64,000 bases of DNA from Acidobacteriota bacterium (lineage in GTDB: Bacteria > Acidobacteriota > Vicinamibacteria > Vicinamibacterales > 2-12-FULL-66-21). Under the pieces are notes generated by a model. The model searched no databases. It saw nothing but the letters and a program-made list of their open reading frames with translations, and was not told the origin of the DNA. The stretch lies in the NCBI GenBank assembly GCA_003222675.1, contig QHWT01000046.1, positions 132,044 through 196,043 on the forward strand. The letters are read 5' to 3'. Of this stretch, positions 16,294-24,214 are shown piece by piece (positions within the stretch are counted from its first letter, which is position 1; every line of letters starts with the position of its first letter). The translations under genes were made by a program, and so were the position numbers.

Positions 16294-17142
16294 GGGAACA
16301 GACCCGCGGCGGTCGCCGGGACGTGGTACCCCGGCACTGCGGGCGCGCTGATCCGCGAGGTGGACGCGTATCTCGCGGATGTCGAGATCGTGCCGCAAGG
16401 CCGTCTCGACGCCCTCGTGGCGCCGCACGCGGGTCTGATGTTCTCGGGCCCCATCGGTGCGCATGCCTACAAGGCAGCAGCGGCCTGTGGGCCGTACGCC
16501 GCCGCCATCCTGGTGGGTCCATCGCATTTCGTCGCATTCGATGGCGTCGCACTGTATCCATCGGGTGCGTTCGAATCCCCGCTCGGTCCCGCGGCGATCG
16601 ACGAGGCGCTCGGACGGGACCTGCGCGAGCTCTCGGCCGTCATCGTGGAGCGGCCCGAGGCGCACGGCCGCGAGCACTCGCTCGAAATGCAGTTGCCGTT
16701 TCTGAAGCGCCTCCTGCCCGATCTCCCGATCGTACCGTTGCTCATGGGCTTTCAAACGCGCGCAACAATCGAAGCGCTCGCGGACGCGCTCTCCCGCGTC
16801 GCCAACGACCGCCGCGTGCTGCTCGTCGCGAGCTCGGACCTTTCGCATTATCTTGATGCGACCGCCGCCGCCACTCACGATCGCCGCGTGTCGTCGTGTG
16901 CCGCGGCGTTCGATCCGGAGCGGCTGCTGGGTCTTTTCGAGCAGTATCCGGAACGGGAGCGCGGACGCTACGTCGCGTGCGGCGGTGGTCCGTTGATCGC
17001 CGTCATGCTGGCTGCGCGGCGCCGCGGCGCGCGCGAGGGACGCGTGCTCAAGTACGGGCACTCGGGGGAGGTCTCGGGCGACAACAGCGGCGTCGTGGGG
17101 TATCTTGCCGCCGCGTTCGGCACGTTTACGGATGTTCACTGA
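16285..17142 (+). CDS. amrB: AmmeMemoRadiSam system protein B (Memo family)
   Basis: The 285-residue protein belongs to the Memo family: AGTWYPG, PHAGLMFSGPIGAHAYKA, GPSHF, AHGREHSLEMQLPFL and VASSDLSHYL are all family blocks. It is encoded directly before an AMMECR1 protein, the usual pairing. The third partner, a radical SAM enzyme, is not in the window. The biochemical role is not settled; links to redox or C1 chemistry have been proposed. The start at ATG 16285 is 8 bp from the divergent gatC start. Confidence 0.88.
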   Translation: MVAGNRPAAVAGTWYPGTAGALIREVDAYLADVEIVPQGRLDALVAPHAGLMFSGPIGAHAYKAAAACGPYAAAILVGPSHFVAFDGVALYPSGAFESPLGPAAIDEALGRDLRELSAVIVERPEAHGREHSLEMQLPFLKRLLPDLPIVPLLMGFQTRATIEALADALSRVANDRRVLLVASSDLSHYLDATAAATHDRRVSSCAAAFDPERLLGLFEQYPERERGRYVACGGGPLIAVMLAARRRGAREGRVLKYGHSGEVSGDNSGVVGYLAAAFGTFTDVH

Positions 17143-17749
17143 CGCTGAGAAGCGCGCGCTGCTGGAAATCGCCCGCGCCGCGGTGATCGCGCAGGTTACC
17201 GGACGGCTGGCGTCAGACCACGGTCGCTCCCAGGACTGGGGTCAGACCCCCGCCGTCCGGTTACCCACAGGTGGGCAACGTGACGACTGGGGTCAGACCC
17301 CGGACGTTCCGTTACACACCGGCGCCAGCGGGGCGTTCGTGACGCTCAAGCGCAACGGCGAGCTGCGGGGTTGCCTGGGGACGCTCGAGTGCCGGCGTCC
17401 GCTCGAGGAAGAAGTCGCGCGCCTCGCCGCGAGCACCTCCCACCAGGACCCGCGCTTCGAACCCGTTCGCAGCTGGGAACTCGCCGACCTTCACTTCGAA
17501 GTTTCCGTCCTCGGCCCGCTTGAAGCCATCGATCCCCGCGCACTTGACGCCTTCGTCATCGGACGCCACGGTCTCGTCGTCGAGCAGGGCTCGCGGCGTG
17601 GGCTGCTGCTGCCGCAGGTCGCAACGGAGTGGAAATGGAACCGCGAGGAGTTCCTCGCGCATACCTGCCGCAAGGCAGGACTTCCGGGCGACGCATGGCA
17701 GCGTGCCGCCAGCGTCTACCGCTTCGATGCCGAGGTCTTCGGAGACTGA
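17132..17749 (+). CDS. amrA: AmmeMemoRadiSam system protein A (AMMECR1 domain) with in-frame repeat insertion
   Basis: The 205-residue protein has the AMMECR1 domain: FTDAEKRALLEIARAAV, GAFVTLKRNGELRGCLGTLE and GLLLPQVATEWKWNREEFL. Between the first helix and GAFVTL lie about 25-30 extra residues containing DWGQTP twice. They are encoded by two copies of a GGGGTCAGACCCC palindromic unit (see the repeat entry). The insertion keeps the frame, so the protein is probably still made. The gene overlaps Memo by 11 bp and the convergent nfo by 34 bp. Confidence 0.88.
   Translation: MFTDAEKRALLEIARAAVIAQVTGRLASDHGRSQDWGQTPAVRLPTGGQRDDWGQTPDVPLHTGASGAFVTLKRNGELRGCLGTLECRRPLEEEVARLAASTSHQDPRFEPVRSWELADLHFEVSVLGPLEAIDPRALDAFVIGRHGLVVEQGSRRGLLLPQVATEWKWNREEFLAHTCRKAGLPGDAWQRAASVYRFDAEVFGD
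17235..17306 (+). repeat. Two GACTGGGGTCAGACCCC palindromic units inside the AMMECR1 gene
   Basis: The 17 bp unit occurs at about 17235-17251 and 17286-17302, 51 bp apart, so both encode DWGQTP in the same frame. Each contains the hairpin GGGGTC-A-GACCCC. The distance is a multiple of three, which preserves the frame. Confidence 0.85.
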
Positions 17750-18621
17750 TCGATCAGAGCGCGCAATGTCGCGAGGTTGATCTTGTCCAGCGGATCGATG
17801 TCGCTACGTCGCCGGCTTTCAGGCGTATCGAGCTTGGGCGTCTCGAGCAGCATCGGCAGCTTTGCAAATCGTTTGTCGTTCAGGATCCGTCGAAACGGCT
17901 CGAGGCCAAGACACCCTCTGCCGATGTGCTCGTGACGATCCACGCGGCTCGCGCACGGTTTCTTCGAGTCATTCATATGAAACGCCTTCAACCGCGAGAA
18001 CCCGACGATGCGGCCGAATGCGCTGAAGGTGTCGCGATACCCCTCCTCCGAGCAGATGTCATAACCTGCCGTCAGCAGATGGCACGTATCGAGGCACACG
18101 CCCACGCGCGGGGAGCCACCGAGCCGATCGATGACGGCCGCGAGATGCTCGAACCGATGTCCCAGGTTCGTCCCCTGGCCGGCGGTGTGTTCGAGCAGGA
18201 TCATCGTTTCAGCATCGGGTCGCGCCGCGAGGATTTCGGCGAGCCCATCGGCGATCAGTTGCAGTCCCTGCTGCTCGGTGCCCGACGTGTACGAACCCGG
18301 ATGCATGATGAGGCCATCGAGGCCGAGCCGGTCGGCGCGATCGAGCTCGTCGCCTAGCGCCTCGATGGACTTCCGTCGCAGCGCGGGATCGGCGGCGGCA
18401 ACATTGATCAAATAGCTGTTGTGCGCCACGACCGGGCGCACGCGCGTTTGACGCACGCGACGGCGGAACAGCGCGACTTCCTCGTCGGGCAGCTCGCGCG
18501 CGCGCCACTGTCCCGCGGATTTCGTGAAGATCTGCAGCGCCTCGCATCCACTCGCTTCGGCGCGATCGACCGCGCGCGGCAGTCCGCCGGCAATCGAAAG
18601 GTGCGCGCCGATGCGAGGCAT
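17716..18621 (-). CDS. nfo: Endonuclease IV (AP endonuclease)
   Basis: The 301-residue protein is a TIM-barrel type IV AP endonuclease that nicks DNA 5' to abasic sites. Typical blocks: RIGAHLSIAGGLPRAVDRA, LIMHPGSYTSG, LEHTAGQGTNLG, VCLDTCHLLTAGYD, FHMNDSKKPCASRVDRHEHIGRG and LETPK, which supply the three-zinc site. The ATG at 18621 gives the family N-terminus; the longer frame is spurious. A TACATT box lies 9 bp upstream, overlapping the divergent promoter. Confidence 0.93.
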   Translation of the reverse strand: MPRIGAHLSIAGGLPRAVDRAEASGCEALQIFTKSAGQWRARELPDEEVALFRRRVRQTRVRPVVAHNSYLINVAAADPALRRKSIEALGDELDRADRLGLDGLIMHPGSYTSGTEQQGLQLIADGLAEILAARPDAETMILLEHTAGQGTNLGHRFEHLAAVIDRLGGSPRVGVCLDTCHLLTAGYDICSEEGYRDTFSAFGRIVGFSRLKAFHMNDSKKPCASRVDRHEHIGRGCLGLEPFRRILNDKRFAKLPMLLETPKLDTPESRRRSDIDPLDKINLATLRALIDQSPKTSASKR

Positions 18622-18627
18622 CTGTCG

Positions 18628-18636
18628 TGTAATGTA
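18628..18636. promoter_or_regulatory. Overlapping divergent -10 boxes for nfo (-) and the nuclease/phospholipase gene (+)
   Basis: Plus-strand TAATGT (18630-18635) is 7 bp before the ATG at 18643. Minus-strand TACATT (18631-18636) is 9 bp before the ATG at 18621. Only 21 bp separate the two start codons. Confidence 0.45.
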
Positions 18637-18642
18637 CCCGCC

Positions 18643-19527
18643 ATGCGCAAATTGATTCCAGTCGCGCTCCTGGCGCTCGCCTTGAGCGCGTCGCGTGCGG
18701 TTCCCGCGGACGCGTGGGGCTTCACGGTGCACAAGTTCATCGCGGATCGCGCGATCGTGCTGCTGCCGGCGGCAATTCGTCCGTTCTTCGACATGTACCG
18801 TACGACCTTCGTCGAGCACGCGATCGATCCCGACACGTATCGCACCATGGGATGGATCGACGAGCCTCCCCGTCACTTCCTCGACATGGACGCGTACGGA
18901 CCGTTCCCGTTCACCGCGGTTCCCCACGACTTCAACCAGGCGGTCGCCGCACGCGGCGCCGCCTTCGTCAGCAAGAACGGCCTGCTGCCGTGGCGCACGC
19001 AGGACATCTCGGATCGCCTGCGCGACGCCTTCAAGCAGACGACGCCGTACGCGCGCGACGACATCGCGCTGTTCTCAGCCGTTATCGCGCACTACGTCGG
19101 CGACGCGTTCCAGCCGTTTCACGCCGCGGTGAATTACGACGGCCAGCTCACCGGGCAAAAAGGTATTCACGCGAGATTCGAGACGGAGATGTTCGATCGC
19201 TACATGGACAAGCTGCGCATTGCCGCCGAACCGATCCAGCCAATCACCAGCGCCCGCGAGTTCACCTTCGCGACGCTGACCGACAGCTTCACGTTCGTCG
19301 AGCCCATCCTCGCCGCCGATCGCGCTGCGGTGCAGGGAAAGGAGGAATACGACGCCGCGTACTTCGACGCAATGCTAGAGAAGACGCGCCCGATTCTCGA
19401 GAAGCGGATCTCGCAGGCGATCACCGGGGTCGCATCGGTGATTACCGCCGCATGGATCGAAGCCGGGAAGCCGCCCCTGCCGTTGGAGGCGTCACGAACC
19501 GTGCGAAAGGTCCAACACGATCGCTGA
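18643..19527 (+). CDS. Secreted zinc-dependent phospholipase C / S1-P1 nuclease-like protein
   Basis: The 294-residue protein has a signal peptide (about 1-24, cleaved near ADA|W). The mature protein then starts with Trp (WGFTVHKFI), as in P1 nuclease and zinc phospholipase C, where the N-terminal Trp binds zinc. Further His/Asp ligands fit HYVGDAFQPFHAAVNYDG and GIHARFETEMFD. Whether it cuts nucleic acids or phospholipids cannot be decided from sequence. It is transcribed divergently from nfo. Confidence 0.75.
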   Translation: MRKLIPVALLALALSASRAVPADAWGFTVHKFIADRAIVLLPAAIRPFFDMYRTTFVEHAIDPDTYRTMGWIDEPPRHFLDMDAYGPFPFTAVPHDFNQAVAARGAAFVSKNGLLPWRTQDISDRLRDAFKQTTPYARDDIALFSAVIAHYVGDAFQPFHAAVNYDGQLTGQKGIHARFETEMFDRYMDKLRIAAEPIQPITSAREFTFATLTDSFTFVEPILAADRAAVQGKEEYDAAYFDAMLEKTRPILEKRISQAITGVASVITAAWIEAGKPPLPLEASRTVRKVQHDR

Positions 19528-19529
19528 CA

Positions 19530-19660
19530 AACTGGCTCATGGCTCATGGCCCCATGCTGGCTCACGCACGCGCCGGGTCTGAAGACCCGACCGTGCCGTG
19601 AGTGTGTAGGGCGGACCTTTAGGTCCGCCGTTTTGAGCCGACTTGAGGCGTGAGCCCTGA
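19530..19660. repeat. Hairpin cluster between convergent genes
   Basis: GGCTCATGGCTCATGG-type units are followed by two perfect hairpins: CGGGTCT-GA-AGACCCG (19574-19589) and GGCGGACCT-TT-AGGTCCGCC (19610-19629), the latter followed by TTTT. The second is a good factor-independent terminator. Both hairpin types recur at 36070-36113, and the second, imperfectly, at 40929-40951. Confidence 0.8.
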
Positions 19661-19661
19661 G

Positions 19662-20111
19662 TCATTCCGCATCGTGCCCGCCATGGCGAACGTCCACACG
19701 CCGCTCGAGCGCCCGCTCGATGGGCGCGACGATCAGGAGAACGGCCAGCGTGATCGCCCCTCCCACGGCGGCAACGTGGTACTGTCCCGCGCCGGCCGCG
19801 ACACCCAATGCCGCGTTGACCCACACGGTTGCCGCCGTCGTCAGACCATGCACGCGATTTTCCGTGCGCAGGATTGCGCCCGCGCCGAGAAAGCCGATGC
19901 CCGTCACAATCTGCGCCGCGATGCGTGTTGGATCCGACGACGCTGGCGCCAGCGCGAGCGACAGGATCGTGAAGATGGCCGATCCTATGGCGATCAGGAT
20001 ATTGGTGCGGAACCCCGCGCTCTTCTGCCGGAACTCGCGTTCGGCCCCGAGCAGCCCGCCGAGCAACGCCGCGAGCACCAATCGTCGGATCAATTCGGCG
20101 TCGGTCAACAT
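19662..20111 (-). CDS. MgtC/SapB family membrane protein
   Basis: The 149-residue protein has four predicted membrane helices and the MgtC core: LVLAALLGGLLGAEREFRQK, GFRTNILIAIGSA and QIVTGIGFLGAGAILR. MgtC relatives are linked to growth at low magnesium and to ATP-synthase control; this one lacks the C-terminal soluble domain of Salmonella MgtC, which is common. The ATG at 20111 is chosen; the longer frame adds non-conserved residues. Confidence 0.88.
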   Translation of the reverse strand: MLTDAELIRRLVLAALLGGLLGAEREFRQKSAGFRTNILIAIGSAIFTILSLALAPASSDPTRIAAQIVTGIGFLGAGAILRTENRVHGLTTAATVWVNAALGVAAGAGQYHVAAVGGAITLAVLLIVAPIERALERRVDVRHGGHDAE

Positions 20112-20185
20112 GGTTGAGTCAGCTGACTGGTACCTGGCTTGCACCATACGCGCGCGGAGCGGATTGCGTCATTCAGGAGGCCGTG

Positions 20186-20329
20186 ATGCTCTGGACGATC
20201 GTGGTATTGCTGCTGATTCTATGGTTGCTGGGGTTCACCATGCACGTCGCGGGCGGACTCGTTCACATCCTGCTCGTGGTCGCGCTGGTCGTCATCGTGC
20301 TGCGACTGCTGACCGGGCGCCGCGTCTGA
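20186..20329 (+). CDS. lmo0937-family small membrane protein
   Basis: The 47-residue protein is two hydrophobic helices (MLWTIVVLLLILWLLGF and HILLVVALVVIVLRLLTG), matching the lmo0937 family of small bacterial membrane proteins of unknown function, often stress-linked. AGGAGG lies 5 bp before the ATG and fixes the start. The following convergent gene ends only 7 bp away. Confidence 0.8.
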   Translation: MLWTIVVLLLILWLLGFTMHVAGGLVHILLVVALVVIVLRLLTGRRV

Positions 20330-20336
20330 TCCGGCG

Positions 20337-20897
20337 CTACGGCATCAGCCAGAACCGCGTGCGGTCGAGTGGCACCTCGATGTCGGGGTGCCACGTCGTC
20401 TGCCCGTCGCGCCGCACGCGCAGGTCGTAGCGGCCGGCGGGCACCACGAACAGCGCGTAATCAGGACCGGTGGCGAACCGCGCCGCTTCCTGCTGACGCG
20501 AGCCGGTCGCGAAGATTGCGACGTCGGGCGTCCCCGGCTCCTGTGCCCGCACTTCAAGCGCGCCAAATCCGTTCTGCAGGTTGATCACCTCCAGATGCCG
20601 GCCGGCCTCGTCGGGATACCCCATCACGAGCAGGCGTTCCACCCATTTGATTGCCACGACCCGCCCGTCGCGCTCGCGGATCGCCTGCGCGTCGTACGAC
20701 CCCGGCGCGACGGATGCGTCGAGCGTCGTTCCGGGGCGCGACTCCGCGACCGGCGATTGGCGCTCCCCCGCCTTGAACACCGTGACGCGCGTATCCGTCG
20801 ATACTTCTTCAGACCCGCTGAACACGCGAATGTGCAACGACAGCATCGCCGACGAGGGCGTTGTGAGCGCGAGGGCGACGAGCCACGCGGATCGCAT
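20337..20897 (-). CDS. Secreted protein of unknown function
   Basis: The 186-residue product has a signal peptide (about 1-18) and a beta-rich body without a recognised domain. The end (VPAGRYDLRVRRDGQTTWHP) resembles carboxypeptidase-regulatory or surface-attached Ig-like repeats. It may bind the cell surface, but nothing more can be said. A minus-strand TAACAT is 5 bp before its ATG. Confidence 0.6.
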   Translation of the reverse strand: MRSAWLVALALTTPSSAMLSLHIRVFSGSEEVSTDTRVTVFKAGERQSPVAESRPGTTLDASVAPGSYDAQAIRERDGRVVAIKWVERLLVMGYPDEAGRHLEVINLQNGFGALEVRAQEPGTPDVAIFATGSRQQEAARFATGPDYALFVVPAGRYDLRVRRDGQTTWHPDIEVPLDRTRFWLMP

Positions 20898-20978
20898 GCG
20901 CGATGTTAGGAATGCGATGGACCGAGTGTCAAGCGCACGGCGGCTTCCGCGAGACGGGTGTTATCGTTAATTGACGAC

Positions 20979-21662
20979 ATGGACGTGTTCCTGGTGCCGG
21001 TGGCGTCCGATCGCTACGAGTTGTATTGCGAAGAGCCCGACGAGCCGCAGCCGCAGGACGTCGCGCCACCGACCGGAATCGTCCGCCGACTGGTCCACCG
21101 GTTTCGCGAACTGCTCGCCGAGGCGGAGCGCGAACGCCGCCACGGCGCCAGCACCAGGGGTGACGCGCCGCAGCGCTTTACGGCGCGCGTCCGTGCGCGC
21201 ATCATGCGGTACGCCGCCGAATCGATCGCCGAGCAGCGGCTGCTCTGGCAGCTGCGCGGCCGAACGGACGCCGCCCTGCTCTATCCCGACGATCTCACCG
21301 ATGCCCACGCGCGCGAGATTCTTCGTCGTCAGTTGAACCGCGATTTCGAGCGCCATCGGTTCTGGCTCGCCATCGACAGCGTCGGCCTGATCGCCTCCGG
21401 CGCGCTGATGCTGCTGCCTGGGCCCAATATCGTGGCGTATTACTTTGCGTTCCGCATCGTCGGGCACTTTCTCTCGGTACGCGGCGCGCGACAAGGCATC
21501 GTGGCGGTGAAATGGACGACCGAGGCGAGTACGCCGCTCTCCGCACTGCGCGGGATGGTCGGCGTGCCCCCGGACGTGCGGGCGGACCGCGTGCACGAAG
21601 TCGCGACAACGCTGCGTCTCGAACACCTCGCGGCCTTCTTTCAGCGAACGGCCATTCCCTGA
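20979..21662 (+). CDS. Mit_KHE1-like (K+/H+ exchange-related) protein
   Basis: The 227-residue protein starts MDVFLVPVASDRYELYCEEP, which I recognise as the opening of bacterial proteins named after the mitochondrial K+/H+ exchange-related family (PF10173). A pair of hydrophobic segments (VGLIASGALMLLPGPNIVAY and neighbours) lies near the middle. The transport role is inferred from yeast Mdm38-like biology and is weak. The ATG at 20979 fits the family start. A heptad array follows its stop. Confidence 0.6.
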   Translation: MDVFLVPVASDRYELYCEEPDEPQPQDVAPPTGIVRRLVHRFRELLAEAERERRHGASTRGDAPQRFTARVRARIMRYAAESIAEQRLLWQLRGRTDAALLYPDDLTDAHAREILRRQLNRDFERHRFWLAIDSVGLIASGALMLLPGPNIVAYYFAFRIVGHFLSVRGARQGIVAVKWTTEASTPLSALRGMVGVPPDVRADRVHEVATTLRLEHLAAFFQRTAIP

Positions 21663-21702
21663 CCGTTCCGGGTTGACGGTTGACGGTTGACGGTTGTCGG
21701 GC
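21662..21702 (+). repeat. GGTTGAC heptads upstream of lpxD
   Basis: Three to four tandem GGTTGAC units start at the stop codon of the preceding gene and end in GGTTGTCGGG. The same unit returns at 30200-30290. No inverse partner is present here. Confidence 0.75.
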
Positions 21703-21786
21703 GGGACCCGAGATAGCTGCTTCTCCGTGGGCCTCGCGCGGGCCGCAGGTGCTCTCGTGCGGTCGGGCGGCGACACGCCTGCCTTC

Positions 21787-21794
21787 TGTATACT
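21787..21794 (+). promoter_or_regulatory. -10 box for lpxD
   Basis: TG followed directly by TATACT (21789-21794) lies 7 bp before the TTG at 21802. The position supports that TTG as the first base of a leaderless mRNA. Confidence 0.55.
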
Positions 21795-21801
21795 GATTTC
21801 A

Positions 21802-22830
21802 TTGAAGCTCCGAGATTTGGCAGAGCGCCTCGAGTGCCGGCTGGAAGGCGACAGCGAGATCGACGTCCGTCGGGTCAGCGGGCTTGATACTGCCGAACCA
21901 GGCGACCTCACCTTCTTTGCGAACCCGAAGTACGCGGCGGACCTGCACACGACGCGGGCATCGGCGGTGATTCTGTCAGACAAGGCCGATGCCGCGCCGT
22001 GCGCAATGCTTCGCTGCGCGAATCCATATCTGACCTTCGCGCGCGCGGTGGAGATCTTCGCGCCGGCGAACGCCGTTCGCGCGGGTGTGCACCGCCTCGC
22101 GGACGTCTCCGCTTCGGCCTCCATCGCGTCGGATGCCTCGATCGCCGCGTTCGTCAGCATTGGCGCCGATGTGCGCGTCGGCGCGCGGACGATCGTCCAC
22201 CCCCACGTCACAATCGGTCCCGGCGCGCGCATCGGAGACGATTGCGTCATACACGCGCGTGTGTCGATCCGCGAGCGCGTGACGATGGGCGATCGCGTGG
22301 TCGTGCAGGACGGTGCCGTCCTTGGCAGCGACGGGTTCGGTTTCGCGCGACGCGACGATGGCACGCATCACAAGATTCCCCAGGTCGGCGGCCTCGTGAT
22401 CGAGGACGACGTGGAGATCGGCGCGAACACGACGATCGATCGACCCGCCGTCGGCGAGACGCGGATTGGCGCCGGCACGAAAATCGACAACCTCGTCCAG
22501 ATCGCGCACGGCGTCAAAATCGGCCGCGATGTGCTGCTCGCCGCGCAAGTGGGGATTGCAGGCAGCACGACCATCGAAGATCGCGTGACGCTGTCCGGAC
22601 AAGTCGGCGTGGCAGGTCACCTGACGGTGGGCAAGGGAGTCGTCGCGACCGCGCAGAGCGGCATTCCCAATTCCGTTGATGCCGGTGCCTTCATTTCCGG
22701 CTATCCCGCCATTGAGAACAAGGACTGGCTCAAGGCCTCGGCGGTATTTCGTCGTCTTCCCGAATTGCGAAGGACGCTTTCCGAGCTTCAGCGGCGCCTG
22801 GAGGCTTTGGAACAGCGGCTCATGCCATAA
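21802..22830 (+). CDS. lpxD: UDP-3-O-acylglucosamine N-acyltransferase
   Basis: The 342-residue protein adds the second acyl chain in lipid A synthesis. It has the uridine-binding N-terminal domain ([11 protein letters not shown] to about 100) and a left-handed beta-helix of hexapeptide repeats (about 105-310). GSDGFGFA and the following HHKIPQVGG include the catalytic His. A C-terminal helix ([19 protein letters not shown]) closes the trimer. The TTG start is supported by a -10 box 7 bp upstream and by normal family length. It shows that the organism makes LPS. Confidence 0.93.
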   Translation: MKLRDLAERLECRLEGDSEIDVRRVSGLDTAEPGDLTFFANPKYAADLHTTRASAVILSDKADAAPCAMLRCANPYLTFARAVEIFAPANAVRAGVHRLADVSASASIASDASIAAFVSIGADVRVGARTIVHPHVTIGPGARIGDDCVIHARVSIRERVTMGDRVVVQDGAVLGSDGFGFARRDDGTHHKIPQVGGLVIEDDVEIGANTTIDRPAVGETRIGAGTKIDNLVQIAHGVKIGRDVLLAAQVGIAGSTTIEDRVTLSGQVGVAGHLTVGKGVVATAQSGIPNSVDAGAFISGYPAIENKDWLKASAVFRRLPELRRTLSELQRRLEALEQRLMP

Positions 22831-22831
22831 T
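22823..22831 (+). promoter_or_regulatory. Extended -10 box for the M16 peptidase pair
   Basis: TGC-CATAAT (hexamer 22826-22831) overlaps the lpxD stop and lies 9 bp before the ATG at 22841. The M16 genes may therefore be transcribed separately from lpxD. Confidence 0.45.
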
Positions 22832-22840
22832 CGATCCCAC

Positions 22841-24214
22841 ATGTCTTACCAGGTTCGTCTGAGGCGCCTCGCCGCTGCCATGGTGGTTGCGGCGGCGGTC
22901 GGCGCTGTGCCATTCGTCCATGCGGCCGCTCGTCCTCCGAAGCTCGATTACACGATGACGACGCTACCGAACGGGTTGAATGTGGTTTTCCTGGAAGATC
23001 ATTCCACGCCGATCGTGCACCTCCAGATCTGGTATCACGTGGGATCGAAAAACGAGAAGGCCGGGCGCACCGGTTTTGCGCACCTCTTCGAGCACATGAT
23101 GTTCAAGTGATCGAAAAACGTCGAGCCCGAGGGACATCCGTCTTATATCTCCAGCGTCGGCGGGCAGAGTAACGCCTACACCACGGAAGACGCGACGGTC
23201 TTCTGGGAAACGGTTCCGTCGCAGTACTTACCGCTGGTGCTCTGGCTCGAAGCGGACCGGATGGCATCGCTTCGCATAGAAGAGAAGACCTTCAAAACCG
23301 AGCGCGAGGTCGTCAAGGAAGAGCGGCGCATGCGCGTCGAGAATCAGCCGTACGGCCGGCTGCAGGAGATCATTGCCGACAAGGCCTTCACGGTGCACCC
23401 CTACAAGCACCCGGTAATCGGCAGCATGCAGGATCTCGAGTCGGCGTCAATCGACGATGTCCGCGACTTCTTCCGGACCTACTACGTGCCGAACAACGCG
23501 ACGGCGGTGCTGGTCGGGGACTTCGACAGCAAGGAAGCGCTCGCGCTCGTCTCGCAGTATCTCGGCCGCGTGCCGAAATCCGACAAACCGGTGCCGCGCG
23601 ACATCCCGAAGGAGCCGCCGCAGACGAAAGAGCGGCGCCTGACGCTCGAGGAGAGCTGGCCGCTGCCCGCGGTCGTCGTCGCCTACCACATCACGTACGA
23701 TGGCAATCCGGACTCATATCCACTGCACATCGCCTCGAAGATCCTGTCGGACGGACAGAGCTCGCGCATCTATCGCAAGCTCGTTTACGAGAAGGGCATC
23801 GCGCTCGCCGCGTTCGGCGGCGGCAACATCATCGAGGATCCGAACCTGTTCTTCGCGGTCGCGATCGTACAGCCGGGACACACCCCCGAAGAGGCCACGA
23901 ACGCGCTGATCACCGAGCTCGATCGCCTCCGAGGCGAACCGGTCAGCGCCGCGGAATTGCAGCAGGCCAAGAACCAGTTTGCGCGCGACTACATCCTCGG
24001 ACGCGAGTCGGACCAGAACAAGGCGGAGGTGCTCGGCCACGCGGCCGTGATCCACAACGACATGAAGACGGCGGACGGCGAATTCGATATCTTCCAGAAT
24101 CTCACGCAGGCCGATGTGCAGCGCGTCGCGCGGACGTATTTCACGCCCGAGAACCGGCTCGTGCTCACGATCTTGCCGAAGGCGAACGGCCCGGCGCCCG
24201 AGGGATCACGATGA
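22841..24214 (+). pseudogene. M16 zinc peptidase interrupted by an in-frame UGA
   Basis: A secreted M16 (pitrilysin/processing-peptidase type) protein of about 457 residues. It has a signal peptide (1-29), the inverted zinc motif HLFEH and the distal Glu in EREVVKEERR. Right after HLFEHMMFK the codon is TGA (23108-23110), where family members have Gly (HMMFKGS). The same frame then continues uninterrupted (SKNVEPEGHPSYISSVGGQS) to 24214. A single GGA-to-TGA change would explain it. Options are a true nonsense mutation, an assembly error or read-through. It overlaps the second M16 gene by 4 bp, so the pair was probably a heterodimer. Confidence 0.85.

Noticed and set aside
23108..23110. Selenocysteine or Gly-coding UGA
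   Set aside because: The position is a Gly in relatives, not Cys; UGA ends dozens of genes here, so a global UGA=Gly code is impossible, and no SECIS-like hairpin was evident just downstream.
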